From positions 3,306,501-3,370,500 of the forward strand of contig NZ_CP014870.1 of the NCBI RefSeq assembly GCF_001661075.1: a stretch of DNA of 64,000 nucleotides. The letters run 5' to 3'. This stretch comes from Pseudomonas silesiensis. GTDB lineage: Bacteria; Pseudomonadota; Gammaproteobacteria; Pseudomonadales; Pseudomonadaceae. The notes below the pieces were generated by a model that worked only from the letters and a program-made list of their open reading frames with translations, made no database searches and was not told the DNA's origin. Shown here piece after piece: positions 9,443-18,178 of the stretch. The translations under genes were made by a program, and so were the position numbers. Each line of letters starts with the position of its first letter. Position 1 is the stretch's first letter.

Positions 9443-9548
9443 TGTGGGAGCGGGCTTGCCCGCGATAGCGGTCTGACAGGCGACATCGATGTCGATTGTG
9501 CCGGCGTCATCGCGGGCAAGTCGAATCGTCGCACCGCCGCTCCCACAG
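9443..9548. repeat. REPIN with a long-variant right arm
   Basis: The left arm TGTGGGAGCGGGCTTGCCCG is in the ordinary form. The right arm (CGCGGGCAAGTCGAATCGTC, then GCACCGCCGCTCCCACA) carries the extra block seen in other long-variant REP copies in this window. It lies between the ABC genes and the deacetylase pair. Confidence 0.8.
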
Positions 9549-9602
9549 GGTTCCCGGTTGACCACAGATATTGCGTATCCCCACGAGTAATGGAGCGCTG
9601 TG

Positions 9603-10451
9603 ATGTCCTCCTCGCCACAACCCACCTGGCCCGCCCCACACAAAGCCTGCCTCGCCCTGGCCTTCGACCTCGATGGCCCCACCGGCGATGCCATGCTCAA
9701 CGGCTCGATCTGGCGCAAGCCCGAGTACTTCGGTTTCGGCGGTTACGGCCCCTATCGGGCGCTGCCGAGGATTCTCGACCTGCTCGACGAATTCCGGATC
9801 CCGACGACGTTTTTCGTCCCCGCCTGGGTGGTGGAGAACTGGCCAAGACAGTGCCAGGCGATTGTCGAACGCGGACATGAGGTGGCCTACCACGGCTACA
9901 AACACGAATCCTTTTACGCCTTGACGCTGGAGCAGCAAAAGGACGTGATGAGCAAATCCCGCGAGGTGTTCTGGAAATACCTGCACATTCGCGCCGAAGG
10001 TTTCCGCACCCCCTCCGGCGACTGGCGAGCCGAGACGCCGGCGATGCTGGTCGAGGCAGGCGTGACCTACTCCAGCAGCATGCGCGGCGATGACCGGCCG
10101 TACCTGGTCAAGGTGCCGGGCTTTGCCACGCCGCTGGTGGAAATCCCCGGCCGCTGGGAAATGGACGACTACGCCTCCATCGCCTATACCCGAGCGCCCG
10201 ACTTTCCATCCGGCCTGGACCGCACCGCCAGCTACGAGCTGACCCTGGACAACTGGTGCCGCGAGTACGACGGCGCGATGAACGAAGGCCTGTGCCTGAC
10301 CACCCTGTTCCACCCCAAGATCACCGGCAAACCGGGACGCATCCTGCTGCTGGAAAAACTCTTCGAACACATGCGCCAGCGCGATGACGTGTGGTTCGCC
10401 ACCTGCCGCGACGTCGCCCACTGGTGGGTGAAGGAGCATCACCATGGCTGA
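9603..10451 (+). CDS. Polysaccharide deacetylase / allantoinase-like hydrolase (NodB fold), intact motif
   Basis: A 282-residue NodB-homology protein of the PuuE/PgdA-like branch. AFDLDG carries the conserved Asp and AYHGYKH supplies the H-x-x-x-H metal pair. FRTPSGDW is the substrate-loop Arg motif and TTLFHP holds the late His. No signal peptide, so it is cytoplasmic; this branch acts on small C-N substrates (allantoin-type amides) as well as glycans. I prefer ATG 9603 (GGAG seven bases upstream) over GTG 9600. The following paralogue overlaps by 8 bases, and both follow an amino acid importer and a C-N lyase, pointing to sequential cleavage of a nitrogen-rich small molecule. The substrate is not predictable. 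Confidence 0.85.
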   Translation: MSSSPQPTWPAPHKACLALAFDLDGPTGDAMLNGSIWRKPEYFGFGGYGPYRALPRILDLLDEFRIPTTFFVPAWVVENWPRQCQAIVERGHEVAYHGYKHESFYALTLEQQKDVMSKSREVFWKYLHIRAEGFRTPSGDWRAETPAMLVEAGVTYSSSMRGDDRPYLVKVPGFATPLVEIPGRWEMDDYASIAYTRAPDFPSGLDRTASYELTLDNWCREYDGAMNEGLCLTTLFHPKITGKPGRILLLEKLFEHMRQRDDVWFATCRDVAHWWVKEHHHG

Positions 10452-11331
10452 TTCCATTGTCTGGCCCAAAGGCTACCGCTGCGCCGTGGTGCTGACCGTC
10501 GATTACAACGATGTGCACGGCATCCTGACGCAAGCGCCTGAAGTCGCCGGACGCGACAAGACCCTCTCGGTCTGGCGCTACGGCAGCCAGCGCGGCGTCG
10601 AGCGCTTGCTCGGTCTGTTTGCAGAGTTGGGCGTACCCGGCAGCTGGTGCATTCCCGGCATCGTCGCCGAGGAAAACCCGGACCACATCCGGGCCATCCA
10701 GGCGGGCGGTCACGAGATTGCCTGCGCTGGTTATCGCCATCAAAACTACGACAGTCTGGACCTGGCCGCGCAGCGCGCCGAGATCGCCAAGGGTTGCGCG
10801 GCGTTGACTGCGCTGACCGGCCAGCGTCCGACCGGGTTTCGTATCCCGGCCGGCAATGGCGCGCCGGGGTTCATCGAGGCGTTGAAAGATCATGGCATTC
10901 GCTGGTCCTCATCCTGGCGTGGCGATGACTTGCCCTTCGCTCATCCGACCGCGCCTGAGGTCATCGAACTACCGCTGCACTACGAACTGGAAGACGAACC
11001 CTACTTCGCCTTCAACCTCAGCCCCGCCGTGCCACCGGCGCAATCACGGATCGCGTCCTACAGCCACACCCTGGGCAACCTGCAAATGGACTTCGCCGGG
11101 TTTCACCGGTTCGGCTTGTGTTATGTGCTGCGCCTGCACCCGGAGATCATTGCCACGCCCGGGCGGATTGGCGTGCTACGCGAATTGCTTGAGGGGATTC
11201 AACGGCATGAAGACGTGTGGATTGCCACGGGGGCCGACGTCGCCCGATGGTGGGCTGAGTCAGCGCCGCCAGTGACCGAGGATCATCCTGCTTCGGTGTA
11301 TGAGCGGCATTATCGGGATTACCTCCTATGA
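10444..11331 (+). CDS. NodB-fold hydrolase paralogue with altered metal motif
   Basis: A 295-residue protein similar in length and layout to its upstream neighbour, which it overlaps by 8 bases. The conserved Asp region is LTVDYND, and FRIPAGNG matches the Arg loop. The H-x-x-x-H motif, however, reads CAGYRH: the first metal His is Ala (codon GCT near 10726), while the neighbour has YHGYKH. YVLRLHP keeps the late His. It could be a metal-independent enzyme, as described for PuuE allantoinase relatives, or a non-catalytic partner of the intact paralogue. Cytoplasmic, no signal peptide. The gene is followed by a 291-bp gap rich in REP copies. Confidence 0.82.
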   Translation: MADSIVWPKGYRCAVVLTVDYNDVHGILTQAPEVAGRDKTLSVWRYGSQRGVERLLGLFAELGVPGSWCIPGIVAEENPDHIRAIQAGGHEIACAGYRHQNYDSLDLAAQRAEIAKGCAALTALTGQRPTGFRIPAGNGAPGFIEALKDHGIRWSSSWRGDDLPFAHPTAPEVIELPLHYELEDEPYFAFNLSPAVPPAQSRIASYSHTLGNLQMDFAGFHRFGLCYVLRLHPEIIATPGRIGVLRELLEGIQRHEDVWIATGADVARWWAESAPPVTEDHPASVYERHYRDYLL

Positions 11332-11407
11332 CGGAACCCATGCAACGACTGGCACTGGGTGAACTGGAGTCGGTTGAATTGACCATTGCATTGCCTGACC
11401 CGGCCCC

Positions 11408-11549
11408 TTCGCGAGCAAGCTCGCTCCCACAGTTGAAATGCATTCCCCTGTGGGAGCGAGACCGGCTTGCCGGCGAAGGGCGGCGACTCGGTACATCGGC
11501 GATCCACACAAGCGCCCACAGTTGAAATGCATTCCCCTGTGGGAGCGAG
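11408..11549. repeat. REP cluster with a 35-bp direct duplication
   Basis: Three REP copies sit between the hydrolase pair and the MFS gene: 11408-11432 (reverse), 11449-11479 (forward, a CCGGCTTGCCGGCGAAGG variant) and 11534-11560 (forward). A 35-bp block starting CCCACAGTTGAAATGCATTC occurs identically at 11426-11460 and 11515-11549, showing a local duplication. Confidence 0.8.
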
Positions 11550-11622
11550 CTTGCTCGCGAATGGCAGCGACTCGGTATCAAGCCGAACACCATAGAATCT
11601 GAATAAGGACATTTGCCCCACC

Positions 11623-12801
11623 GTGGCCACCTACTCACTCGTTATCCGCCGGTTGATGATCGTTTCGCTGACCATCGTCGTCAGCCGCGCCATCACCAGC
11701 CCTTTGCTCACGCTGTTCCTGAGCAACAAACTCGGCCTCAACCAGCAGGATGTCGGCCTGTTGCTGGGCATCGCGGTGTTCATCGCCACCCTGCTCGCGC
11801 TCTACGGCGGCTACATCATCGACCGCCTCGAAAAGCGCCGACTGCTGATCCTCGCCATGCTTTCCAGTGCCATCGGCTTCGTGCTGCTGACCTTCGCCGA
11901 CAACCTCTACCTGACCACCGCCACCCTGGTGATCACCGAAACCGCCTCGGCCCTGTTCCTGATCGGCTCGAAGGCGATCCTCAGTGAAAACCTGCCCATG
12001 GGCCAGCGCGCCAAGGCGTTTTCCCTGCGCTACACCTTGACCAACATCGGCTACGCCACCGGTCCGATGTTGGGCGTGGTGATTGCCGGCGTGTATCCGA
12101 TTGCACCCTTCCTTATTGCCGGCGGTATCGCGTTTTTCAGTATTTTCCTGATGATCGGGATACCCAGGGACTCGGCCCTGACACCCGCCATCGGCCAACC
12201 CCAGAGTTTTCTCAAAACCCTGGTCACCCTGAAAAACGACCGCACGCTGATCATGTTCACCTGCGGCTGCCTGCTCAGCACCGTGGTCCACGGCCGCTTC
12301 ACCCTGTACCTGTCGCAATACCTGCTGGTGACCGAGGATTCCAAGCGGGCCCTGGAAACCATGGCCGCCCTGCTCGCCTGCAACGCCATCAGCGTGATCC
12401 TGCTGCAATACCAGATCGGCCGTTTTCTCAAGCGCGAACAATTGCGCTACTGGATCGCCGGTGGCACCAGCCTGTTCATCGTCGGCCTGATCGGCTTCAG
12501 CCTGGCCGACAGCCTGGTGAGCTGGTGCGTGGCGATGTTTATCTTCACCCTCGGGGAAATGATCATCTACCCCGCCGAATTCCTCTTCGTCGATACCCTG
12601 GCGCCGGAGGAACTGCGCGGCAGTTATTACGGCGCACAGAACCTCGCCGCCCTGGGCGGCGCGCTGAGTCCGGTGATCTGCGGTTACCTGCTGCTGCACT
12701 CCCCTGCACCCACCATGTTTTATGCCTTGAGCGCCCTGACTGCCATGGGTGGTTTCCTGTGTTTCATGAGTGGGCGGCGGGTTGCCATGCATCAGAAATA
12801 A
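11623..12801 (+). CDS. MFS transporter
   Basis: A 392-residue major facilitator protein with about twelve hydrophobic segments. The motif-A-like loop between TM2 and TM3 reads GGYIIDRLEKRR. The start is GTG 11623, with AAGGAC about a dozen bases upstream; an ATG at 11656 is possible but would trim TM1. It is a drug/metabolite-efflux-type MFS, inner membrane. It lies downstream of the lyase/ABC/hydrolase cluster in the same direction but across a REP-filled gap, so co-transcription is uncertain. It might export a product of that pathway. A likely terminator follows at 12892. Confidence 0.88.
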   Translation: MATYSLVIRRLMIVSLTIVVSRAITSPLLTLFLSNKLGLNQQDVGLLLGIAVFIATLLALYGGYIIDRLEKRRLLILAMLSSAIGFVLLTFADNLYLTTATLVITETASALFLIGSKAILSENLPMGQRAKAFSLRYTLTNIGYATGPMLGVVIAGVYPIAPFLIAGGIAFFSIFLMIGIPRDSALTPAIGQPQSFLKTLVTLKNDRTLIMFTCGCLLSTVVHGRFTLYLSQYLLVTEDSKRALETMAALLACNAISVILLQYQIGRFLKREQLRYWIAGGTSLFIVGLIGFSLADSLVSWCVAMFIFTLGEMIIYPAEFLFVDTLAPEELRGSYYGAQNLAALGGALSPVICGYLLLHSPAPTMFYALSALTAMGGFLCFMSGRRVAMHQK

Positions 12802-12891
12802 TGAACTGAAGCTTCATTAATATGAATTTGTCAGCATCAGGATTGAACGGCACACTGTGCTGGTTCCTCCCCCAATAGTTGGAACACCTTC

Positions 12892-12928
12892 AAGGGCTTT
12901 CTGGGTATCCCAGCTAAGCCTTTTTTTT
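12892..12928 (+). terminator. Rho-independent terminator after the MFS gene
   Basis: AAGGGCTTT, then CTGGG-TAT-CCCAG, then CTAAGCC followed by eight T residues. The inner stem is perfect (5 bp, 3-base loop) and the outer AAGG-GCTT/AAGCCTT arms pair with one bulged G. It ends transcription from the left, either the MFS mRNA or a short RNA arising in the 12802-12891 gap. Confidence 0.7.
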
Positions 12929-12959
12929 GCCTCGGTTTTTTCTACGGATCCTGTGCCTC

Positions 12960-13667
12960 ATGTTTGCTCGCTGGTTACCTGCTGCCATCAACACCCGTCC
13001 TTCCGAATGGAGCCGCGCTGCCATCGGCATGTCACTGGGCACGATGTTCAGCGTCTGGCTCTGCAGCCAGGTATTCGGCATGCAAGTGGCGCAGCATCTG
13101 ATCGGCCCGCTGGGTGCGTCGGCCGTGTTGCTGTTCGCCGTGTCCTCCGGTGCACTGGCTCAGCCCTGGTCGATTCTTGGCGGGTATTTGAGCGCCGGGG
13201 TGGTGTCGTTACTGGTGGCGCATGTGCTCGGGCGGACCCTAGGCAGCGCTTGCCTGGCGGCGGGCATGGCGCTAATCCTGATGTGCTGGCTGCGTTGCCT
13301 GCACCCTCCTGCCGGGGCGCTGGCGTTGCTGTTGGTGCTGGCGGACCCGGCGACCATCGCCCTGGACTGGAAAGCCCTCGGCCCGGTGATGCTCAGCGCC
13401 TCGACCATGCTGCTCAGCGCCCTGACCTACAACAACCTGACACGCATCCGTTACCCCAGGCGTGCCGGCGAACCGGTGGCCGTGGTGCCGGCCGATCACC
13501 CGCCGATCGACAGCCAGGCCATCACCGCCCAGGATCTCAAGCTGGCCCTGGCGGAAATGGAAGCGTTCTTTGACGTTACCCCCGAAGACCTCGAGCAACT
13601 GATTCATATCAGTGAGTTGCACGCCAAACGTCGCAGTATTGGTGAAGTGCTGAACCAGAGTTACTGA
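12960..13667 (+). CDS. HPP family membrane protein
   Basis: A 235-residue integral membrane protein of the HPP family, named for the HPP motif, here CLHPPAGALALLL. Four to five hydrophobic helices span about residues 20-150 (SRAAIGMSLGTMFSVWL, GPLGASAVLLFA, GYLSAGVVSLLVAHVLG). A cytoplasmic tail (about 165-235) includes DLKLALAEMEAFFDVTPEDLEQL. I start at ATG 12960; an upstream TTG frame overlaps the terminator T-run. Some HPP proteins are linked to nitrite transport, but nothing nearby supports a specific function. Confidence 0.85.
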   Translation: MFARWLPAAINTRPSEWSRAAIGMSLGTMFSVWLCSQVFGMQVAQHLIGPLGASAVLLFAVSSGALAQPWSILGGYLSAGVVSLLVAHVLGRTLGSACLAAGMALILMCWLRCLHPPAGALALLLVLADPATIALDWKALGPVMLSASTMLLSALTYNNLTRIRYPRRAGEPVAVVPADHPPIDSQAITAQDLKLALAEMEAFFDVTPEDLEQLIHISELHAKRRSIGEVLNQSY

Positions 13668-13680
13668 CAGCACACATCCC

Positions 13681-13771
13681 CTGTGGGAGCGAGCTTGCTC
13701 GCGAAAGCGTTGGGTCAGGCGATATTGATATCGACTGACACGGCCTCATCGCGGGCAAGCCCGCTCCCACA
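13681..13771. repeat. REPIN
   Basis: CTGTGGGAGCGAGCTTGCTC at the left pairs with the reverse complement of CTGTGGGAGCGGGCTTGCCC at the right. The loop carries GATATTGATATCGACTGACA, itself partly palindromic. Confidence 0.85.
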
Positions 13772-13821
13772 GTGACTTGGGGTGGACACTAAACATCAAG
13801 ACTCGCATACATGTGAAGCCA

Positions 13822-13876
13822 TGCAAATTTGCAGGAAGCACCTGCACATATCCCGGTTGTACATCACAAATTTGCA
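13822..13876. promoter_or_regulatory. Paired palindromic operator candidates upstream of HIB-CoA hydrolase
   Basis: A perfect 12-bp palindrome TGCAAATTTGCA (13822-13833) is followed by a near copy CACAAATTTGCA (13865-13876, 10 of 12 matching). Centres are 43 bp apart, about four helical turns. Between them TGCAGG-AAGCA-CCTGCA (13830-13846) is another inverted repeat. A -10-like TATAAA lies at 13914-13919. This looks like a regulator-binding region for the 13946 operon; the regulator is unknown. Confidence 0.5.
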
Positions 13877-13945
13877 CTGGTACGATCCAGCATCGCTCGT
13901 GCGCGAGCTTGTCTATAAAAGAACAATAAAAGCAGGGAGTTACTG

Positions 13946-15052
13946 ATGACTGCTCAGGTTTTTTCTCCGGGGACTTCGTCCATGGATGCCACGCAAAACG
14001 AAGTGCTGGCCGAGGTGCGCAACCATATCGGTCACTTGACCCTCAATCGCCCTGCCGGCCTCAATGCCCTGACCCTGGACATGGTGCGCACGCTGCAGCG
14101 TCAGCTCGACGTCTGGGCGCAGGACTCGCAGGTGCATGCAGTGGTCATGCGCGGTGCCGGCGAGAAGGCGTTCTGTGCCGGCGGCGATATTCGCTCGCTG
14201 TACGACAGTTTCAAGAATGGCGACACCCTGCATGAGGACTTTTTCGTCGAGGAGTACGCCCTCGACCTGGCGATTCACGATTACTGCAAACCGGTCCTCG
14301 CCTTGATGGACGGTTTCGTCCTGGGCGGCGGCATGGGCCTGGTGCAAGGCGCGGACTTGCGGGTGGTTACCGAGAAAAGCCGCCTGGCGATGCCGGAAGT
14401 CGCGATCGGTTATTTCCCGGACGTCGGCGGCAGCCACTTTTTGCCACGGGTTCCCGGGGAACTGGGGATCTACCTCGGCGTCAGCGGTGTGCAGATCCGC
14501 GCGGCCGATGCGCTCTATTGCGGCCTGGCCGATTGGTACCTTGAGAGCAGCAAACTCGGCACACTCGACGAGCAACTGGATCAGTTGCAATGGCACGACA
14601 CACCGCTCAAGGACCTGCAAGGCCTGCTGGCCAAACTTGCGGTGCAACATCTGCCCGATGCACCCCTGAGCGTATTGCGCCCGGCCATCGATCACTTCTT
14701 CGCCTTGCCCGATGTGCCGAGTATTGTTGAGCAACTGCGTGAGGTAACGGTCGCCGACAGTCATGAATGGGCCCTGACCACCGCCGACCTGCTTGAAAGC
14801 CGTTCGCCGCTGGCCATGGGGGTGACCCTGGAAATGTTGCGCCGCGGCCGGCACCTGAGCCTGGAGCACTGCTTCGCCCTTGAGCTGCACCTCGACCGTC
14901 AGTGGTTCGAGCGCGGCGACCTGATCGAAGGCGTGCGCGCCTTGCTGATCGACAAAGACAAGAGCCCGCGCTGGAACCCGCCGACCTTGCAGGCGCTGGA
15001 CGCCGGGCACGTCGCGAGTTTTTTCAGCGGGTTCGACCCAAGCTGGAGCTGA
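13946..15052 (+). CDS. 3-hydroxyisobutyryl-CoA hydrolase (crotonase family)
   Basis: A 368-residue crotonase-fold protein. The length (crotonases proper are ~260) and GEKAFCAGGDIRSLY, LGGGMGLVQGADLRVV, and MPEVAIGYFPDVGGS mark the HIBYL-CoA hydrolase (ECH_2) branch. These enzymes hydrolyse 3-hydroxyisobutyryl-CoA in valine degradation, cytoplasmic. The start is ATG 13946 with GGGAG six bases upstream; a second ATG at 13982 is possible. It is followed after 3 bases by an acyl-CoA dehydrogenase gene, giving two steps of valine catabolism in one operon. Possible regulator sites are upstream at 13822-13876. Confidence 0.9.
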   Translation: MTAQVFSPGTSSMDATQNEVLAEVRNHIGHLTLNRPAGLNALTLDMVRTLQRQLDVWAQDSQVHAVVMRGAGEKAFCAGGDIRSLYDSFKNGDTLHEDFFVEEYALDLAIHDYCKPVLALMDGFVLGGGMGLVQGADLRVVTEKSRLAMPEVAIGYFPDVGGSHFLPRVPGELGIYLGVSGVQIRAADALYCGLADWYLESSKLGTLDEQLDQLQWHDTPLKDLQGLLAKLAVQHLPDAPLSVLRPAIDHFFALPDVPSIVEQLREVTVADSHEWALTTADLLESRSPLAMGVTLEMLRRGRHLSLEHCFALELHLDRQWFERGDLIEGVRALLIDKDKSPRWNPPTLQALDAGHVASFFSGFDPSWS

Positions 15053-15055
15053 GCC

Positions 15056-16987
15056 ATGCACGATATCGAATTGAGCGAAGAACAAGTCATGATCCGCGAC
15101 ATGGCCCGGGACTTTGCCCGCGGCGAAATCGCACCCCACGCCCAGGCCTGGGAAAAGGCCGGCTGGATCGATGATGGCCTGGTAGCGAAGATGGGCGAAC
15201 TGGGCCTGCTGGGCATGGTGGTGCCCGAGGAATGGGGCGGCACCTATGTCGACTACGTCGCGTATGCCCTGGCCGTGGAAGAGATTTCCGCTGGCGACGG
15301 TGCCACTGGCGCGCTGATGAGCATCCACAACTCGGTGGGTTGCGGACCGGTGTTGAACTACGGCACCGAAGAACAGAAACAGACCTGGTTGCCGGATCTG
15401 GCCAGCGGCCAGGCCATCGGCTGCTTCTGCCTGACCGAGCCCCAGGCCGGTTCCGAGGCCCACAACCTGCGCACCCGCGCTGAACTGCGCGATGGCCAGT
15501 GGGTGATCAACGGTGCCAAGCAATTCGTCAGCAATGGCAAACGGGCGAAACTGGCCATCGTGTTCGCGGTGACCGATCCGGATCTGGGCAAGCGCGGCAT
15601 CTCGGCGTTCCTGGTCCCCACCGACACTGCAGGGTTCATCGTCGATCGCACCGAACACAAGATGGGCATTCGCGCTTCCGACACCTGCGCGGTGACCCTG
15701 AGCAACTGCACGATCCCCGAAGCCAACCTGCTCGGCGAACGCGGCAAAGGCCTGGCCATCGCCCTGTCGAACCTCGAAGGGGGGCGCATCGGGATCGCGG
15801 CGCAGGCATTGGGTATTGCGCGTGCGGCATTCGAAGCGGCGCTGGCCTATTCGCGGGATCGGGTCCAGTTCGACAAACCGATCATCGAGCATCAGAGCAT
15901 TGCGAATATGCTGGCCGATATGCACACGCGGTTGAATGCGGCGCGGTTGCTGATCCTGCATGCCGCGCGCCTGCGCAGCGCGGGCAAGCCTTGCCTGTCG
16001 GAGGCTTCACAGGCGAAGTTGTTTGCCTCGGAGATGGCCGAGAAGGTCTGCTCGTCAGCGATGCAGATTCATGGCGGGTATGGTTATCTGGAGGATTACC
16101 CGGTGGAGCGTTATTACCGGGATGCGCGGATCACGCAGATTTATGAAGGGTCGAGCGAGATACAGCGGATGGTGATTGCCCGCGATGGCGTCAGTGAAAA
16201 CGCTACATCACTTCCCTTTGAACTCAGCCTCACGCTTGGCAATAAACGCCGCCATCCCTTCCTTCTGATCCTGCGTCGCAAACGCCGCATGGAACACCCG
16301 ACGCTCAAAGCGCACGCCTTCCGACAGGCTCACTTCAAACGCGCGGTTGACGCTTTCCTTGACCATCATCGCAATCGGCAGCGACTTCGCGGCAATCTTG
16401 GCCGCCACTTTCAGCGCTTCTTCCACCAGTTCATCCGCCGGCACGATCCGCGCGACGATCCCGCAGCGCTCCGCTTCCACCGCATCGATCAGGCGGCCGC
16501 TGAGGCACATTTCCATGGCCTTGGCCTTGCCCACGGCGCGGGTCAGGCGCTGGGTGCCGCCCATGCCCGGGAGCACGCCGAGGTTGATTTCCGGTTGACC
16601 GAACTTCGCGTTGTCACCGGCCAGGATGAAGTCGCACATCAACGCCAACTCACAACCACCGCCCAAGGCGAAACCGTTGACCGCGGCAATGATCGGCTTG
16701 CGGCGGTTGGCCACGCGGTCGCTGTCACTGAACAGATCGTCCAGATAGATCTGCGGATAGGTCAGCTCGACCATTTCCTTGATGTCGGCGCCTGCAGCGA
16801 AGGCTTTCTTCGAGCCGGTCAGCACGATGCAGCCAATGTTCGAATCGGCCTCCAGACCGTCGAGGGCCTGGTTCAGTTCGCTGACGATCTGCGCATTCAA
16901 CGCGTTCAGCGCTTGCGGACGGTTGAGGGTAATCAGGCCAACGCGACCATGGGTTTCCAGCAAAATCGTTTCGTAACTCATGTATGA
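15056..16987 (+). CDS. Acyl-CoA dehydrogenase (isobutyryl-CoA type) with stop-less C-terminal read-on
   Basis: Residues 1 to about 376 are a complete acyl-CoA dehydrogenase: N-terminal helical domain, [16 protein letters not shown]/substrate loop, and the C-terminal [20 protein letters not shown]...[14 protein letters not shown]. Family members, including the paralogue at 17015-18142 (ending MVISRNL), stop within a few residues of this point. Here the frame has no stop and continues for about 267 residues, antisense through the entire crotonase gene at 16208-16981, ending at 16987. The tail is Arg/His/Leu-rich with no recognisable domain. A shift into the frame of base 16183 would stop at TGA 16195. 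Lost stop, small deletion or sequencing error are all possible. The probable reaction is FAD-dependent dehydrogenation of a branched short-chain acyl-CoA. Confidence 0.8.
   Translation: MHDIELSEEQVMIRDMARDFARGEIAPHAQAWEKAGWIDDGLVAKMGELGLLGMVVPEEWGGTYVDYVAYALAVEEISAGDGATGALMSIHNSVGCGPVLNYGTEEQKQTWLPDLASGQAIGCFCLTEPQAGSEAHNLRTRAELRDGQWVINGAKQFVSNGKRAKLAIVFAVTDPDLGKRGISAFLVPTDTAGFIVDRTEHKMGIRASDTCAVTLSNCTIPEANLLGERGKGLAIALSNLEGGRIGIAAQALGIARAAFEAALAYSRDRVQFDKPIIEHQSIANMLADMHTRLNAARLLILHAARLRSAGKPCLSEASQAKLFASEMAEKVCSSAMQIHGGYGYLEDYPVERYYRDARITQIYEGSSEIQRMVIARDGVSENATSLPFELSLTLGNKRRHPFLLILRRKRRMEHPTLKAHAFRQAHFKRAVDAFLDHHRNRQRLRGNLGRHFQRFFHQFIRRHDPRDDPAALRFHRIDQAAAEAHFHGLGLAHGAGQALGAAHAREHAEVDFRLTELRVVTGQDEVAHQRQLTTTAQGETVDRGNDRLAAVGHAVAVTEQIVQIDLRIGQLDHFLDVGACSEGFLRAGQHDAANVRIGLQTVEGLVQFADDLRIQRVQRLRTVEGNQANATMGFQQNRFVTHV
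16208..16981 (-). CDS. Enoyl-CoA hydratase
   Basis: A 257-residue crotonase. [11 protein letters not shown] forms the first oxyanion-hole strand and [11 protein letters not shown] the second, with the catalytic Glu pair expected in the first helix after this and in [20 protein letters not shown]. It matches the short-chain enoyl-CoA hydratase branch, hydrating 2-enoyl-CoA in fatty or branched-chain acyl degradation. The start is ATG 16981 with GGGAG upstream. It is the last gene of the minus-strand operon (synthetase, SDR, thiolase, dehydrogenase, hydratase), whose order matches the P. putida fadB2x/fadAx cluster as I recall it. The opposite strand is read by the tail of the previous entry. 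Confidence 0.93.
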   Translation of the reverse strand: MSYETILLETHGRVGLITLNRPQALNALNAQIVSELNQALDGLEADSNIGCIVLTGSKKAFAAGADIKEMVELTYPQIYLDDLFSDSDRVANRRKPIIAAVNGFALGGGCELALMCDFILAGDNAKFGQPEINLGVLPGMGGTQRLTRAVGKAKAMEMCLSGRLIDAVEAERCGIVARIVPADELVEEALKVAAKIAAKSLPIAMMVKESVNRAFEVSLSEGVRFERRVFHAAFATQDQKEGMAAFIAKREAEFKGK

Positions 16988-17014
16988 CTCCCAAGCATTG
17001 TAAAAGCCTTTTGT

Positions 17015-18142
17015 TCAAAGATTGCGCGAAATGACCATGCGCTGAATATCGCTGGTGCCTTCGTAGATCTGGCAGACCCGCACGTCGCGATAGATCCGCT
17101 CCAGCGGGAAATCGTTCAAGTAGCCGTAACCGCCAAGGGTTTGCAAGGCCGATGAGCATACCTTCTCGGCCATTTCCGAGGCGAACAGTTTGGCCATGGA
17201 CGCTTCGACCAGTGCCGGTTTGCCGCTGTCACGCAGCGCCGCGGCGTAGTGCACCATCTGCCGGGCCACGGCGATCTGGGTCGCCATATCGGCCAGGCGG
17301 AACGCGACTGCCTGGTGTTCGATGATCGGCTTGCCGAAGCTCTCACGCTCACGAGCGTAGTCACGGGCCGCTTCGAACGCGGCGCGGGCCATGCCCACCG
17401 ATTGCGAGGCGATGCCGACACGGCCGCCTTCGAGGTTGGCCAGGGCGATCCGGTAACCTTCGCCCTCCTCGCCCAGGCGGTTGGCCAGCGGCACTTTGAC
17501 GTCTTCGAACAGAATCTGGCAGGTGTCGGACGCGTGCTGCCCCAGCTTGTCCTCGACCCGTGCGACTTTGTAGCCCGGCGAGTCGGTCGGCACGATGAAC
17601 GCGCTGATGCCACGCTTGCCGGCGGCCGGGTCGGTCACGGCGAAGACGATCACCACCCCGGCGTTTTGCCCCGATGTGATGAACTGCTTGCAGCCGTTGA
17701 GCACGTAGTGGTCGCCGTTCAGCCGGGCGCGGGTTTTCAGGCCACTGGCATCGGAGCCGGCCTGGGGTTCGGTCAGGGCGAAGGCACCCAGCATCGCGCC
17801 GCTGGCCAGCGGTTTGAGGAAGCGCTCTTTCTGGTCGTCGTTGCCGTACTTGAGGATCGGCACACACCCCACCGAGTTGTGCACGCTCATGATGGTCGAA
17901 CAGGAACCGTCACCGGCGGCAATTTCCTCCAGGGCCATGGCGTAGGCCAGGTAACCGGTATCGCAACCGCCCCATTCTTCTGGCACCAGCATGCCGAAAA
18001 AGCCCAGCTGCGCCATCTCGCCGATGGCGTCCTTGGGGAAGCGATGTTCGCGGTCCCATTCTGCGGCGAATGGTTTCAGCCGTTCATCGGCGAACTGCCG
18101 GGCCATATCGCGGATTTGTTGTTGGTCGTCATTGGGGATCAT
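17015..18142 (-). CDS. Acyl-CoA dehydrogenase (short/branched chain)
   Basis: A 375-residue acyl-CoA dehydrogenase with [14 protein letters not shown] at the FAD/substrate loop, [11 protein letters not shown], and the C-terminal [20 protein letters not shown] and [16 protein letters not shown]. The catalytic Glu is in YEGTSD. The cytosolic flavoenzyme passes electrons to ETF. Context (thiolase and 2-methyl-3-hydroxyacyl-type SDR upstream) favours 2-methylbutyryl-CoA or another short acyl-CoA. The start is ATG 18142 with AAGGA six bases upstream. It is separated from the thiolase by a REPIN. It is a clear paralogue of the dehydrogenase at 15056. Confidence 0.93.
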   Translation of the reverse strand: MIPNDDQQQIRDMARQFADERLKPFAAEWDREHRFPKDAIGEMAQLGFFGMLVPEEWGGCDTGYLAYAMALEEIAAGDGSCSTIMSVHNSVGCVPILKYGNDDQKERFLKPLASGAMLGAFALTEPQAGSDASGLKTRARLNGDHYVLNGCKQFITSGQNAGVVIVFAVTDPAAGKRGISAFIVPTDSPGYKVARVEDKLGQHASDTCQILFEDVKVPLANRLGEEGEGYRIALANLEGGRVGIASQSVGMARAAFEAARDYARERESFGKPIIEHQAVAFRLADMATQIAVARQMVHYAAALRDSGKPALVEASMAKLFASEMAEKVCSSALQTLGGYGYLNDFPLERIYRDVRVCQIYEGTSDIQRMVISRNL

Positions 18143-18178
18143 GGTGAATCCTTAAAATTAAAATTGCCCCATGCCCCT

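Noticed and set aside
11408..11560. CRISPR-like repeats
   Set aside because: Units are REP copies in both orientations with irregular spacing; no cas genes.
12857..13573. Alternative plus frame overlapping the HPP gene
   Set aside because: Arg/Pro-rich translation with no membrane pattern; the other frame gives a clean HPP protein.
13940..15961. A 673-codon antisense frame across HIB-CoA hydrolase and acyl-CoA dehydrogenase
   Set aside because: Same codon-bias artefact; low-complexity His/Gln/Gly-rich translation without domains. Similar shadows at 32358-34397, 53864-55951 and 55997-57748 were also dropped.
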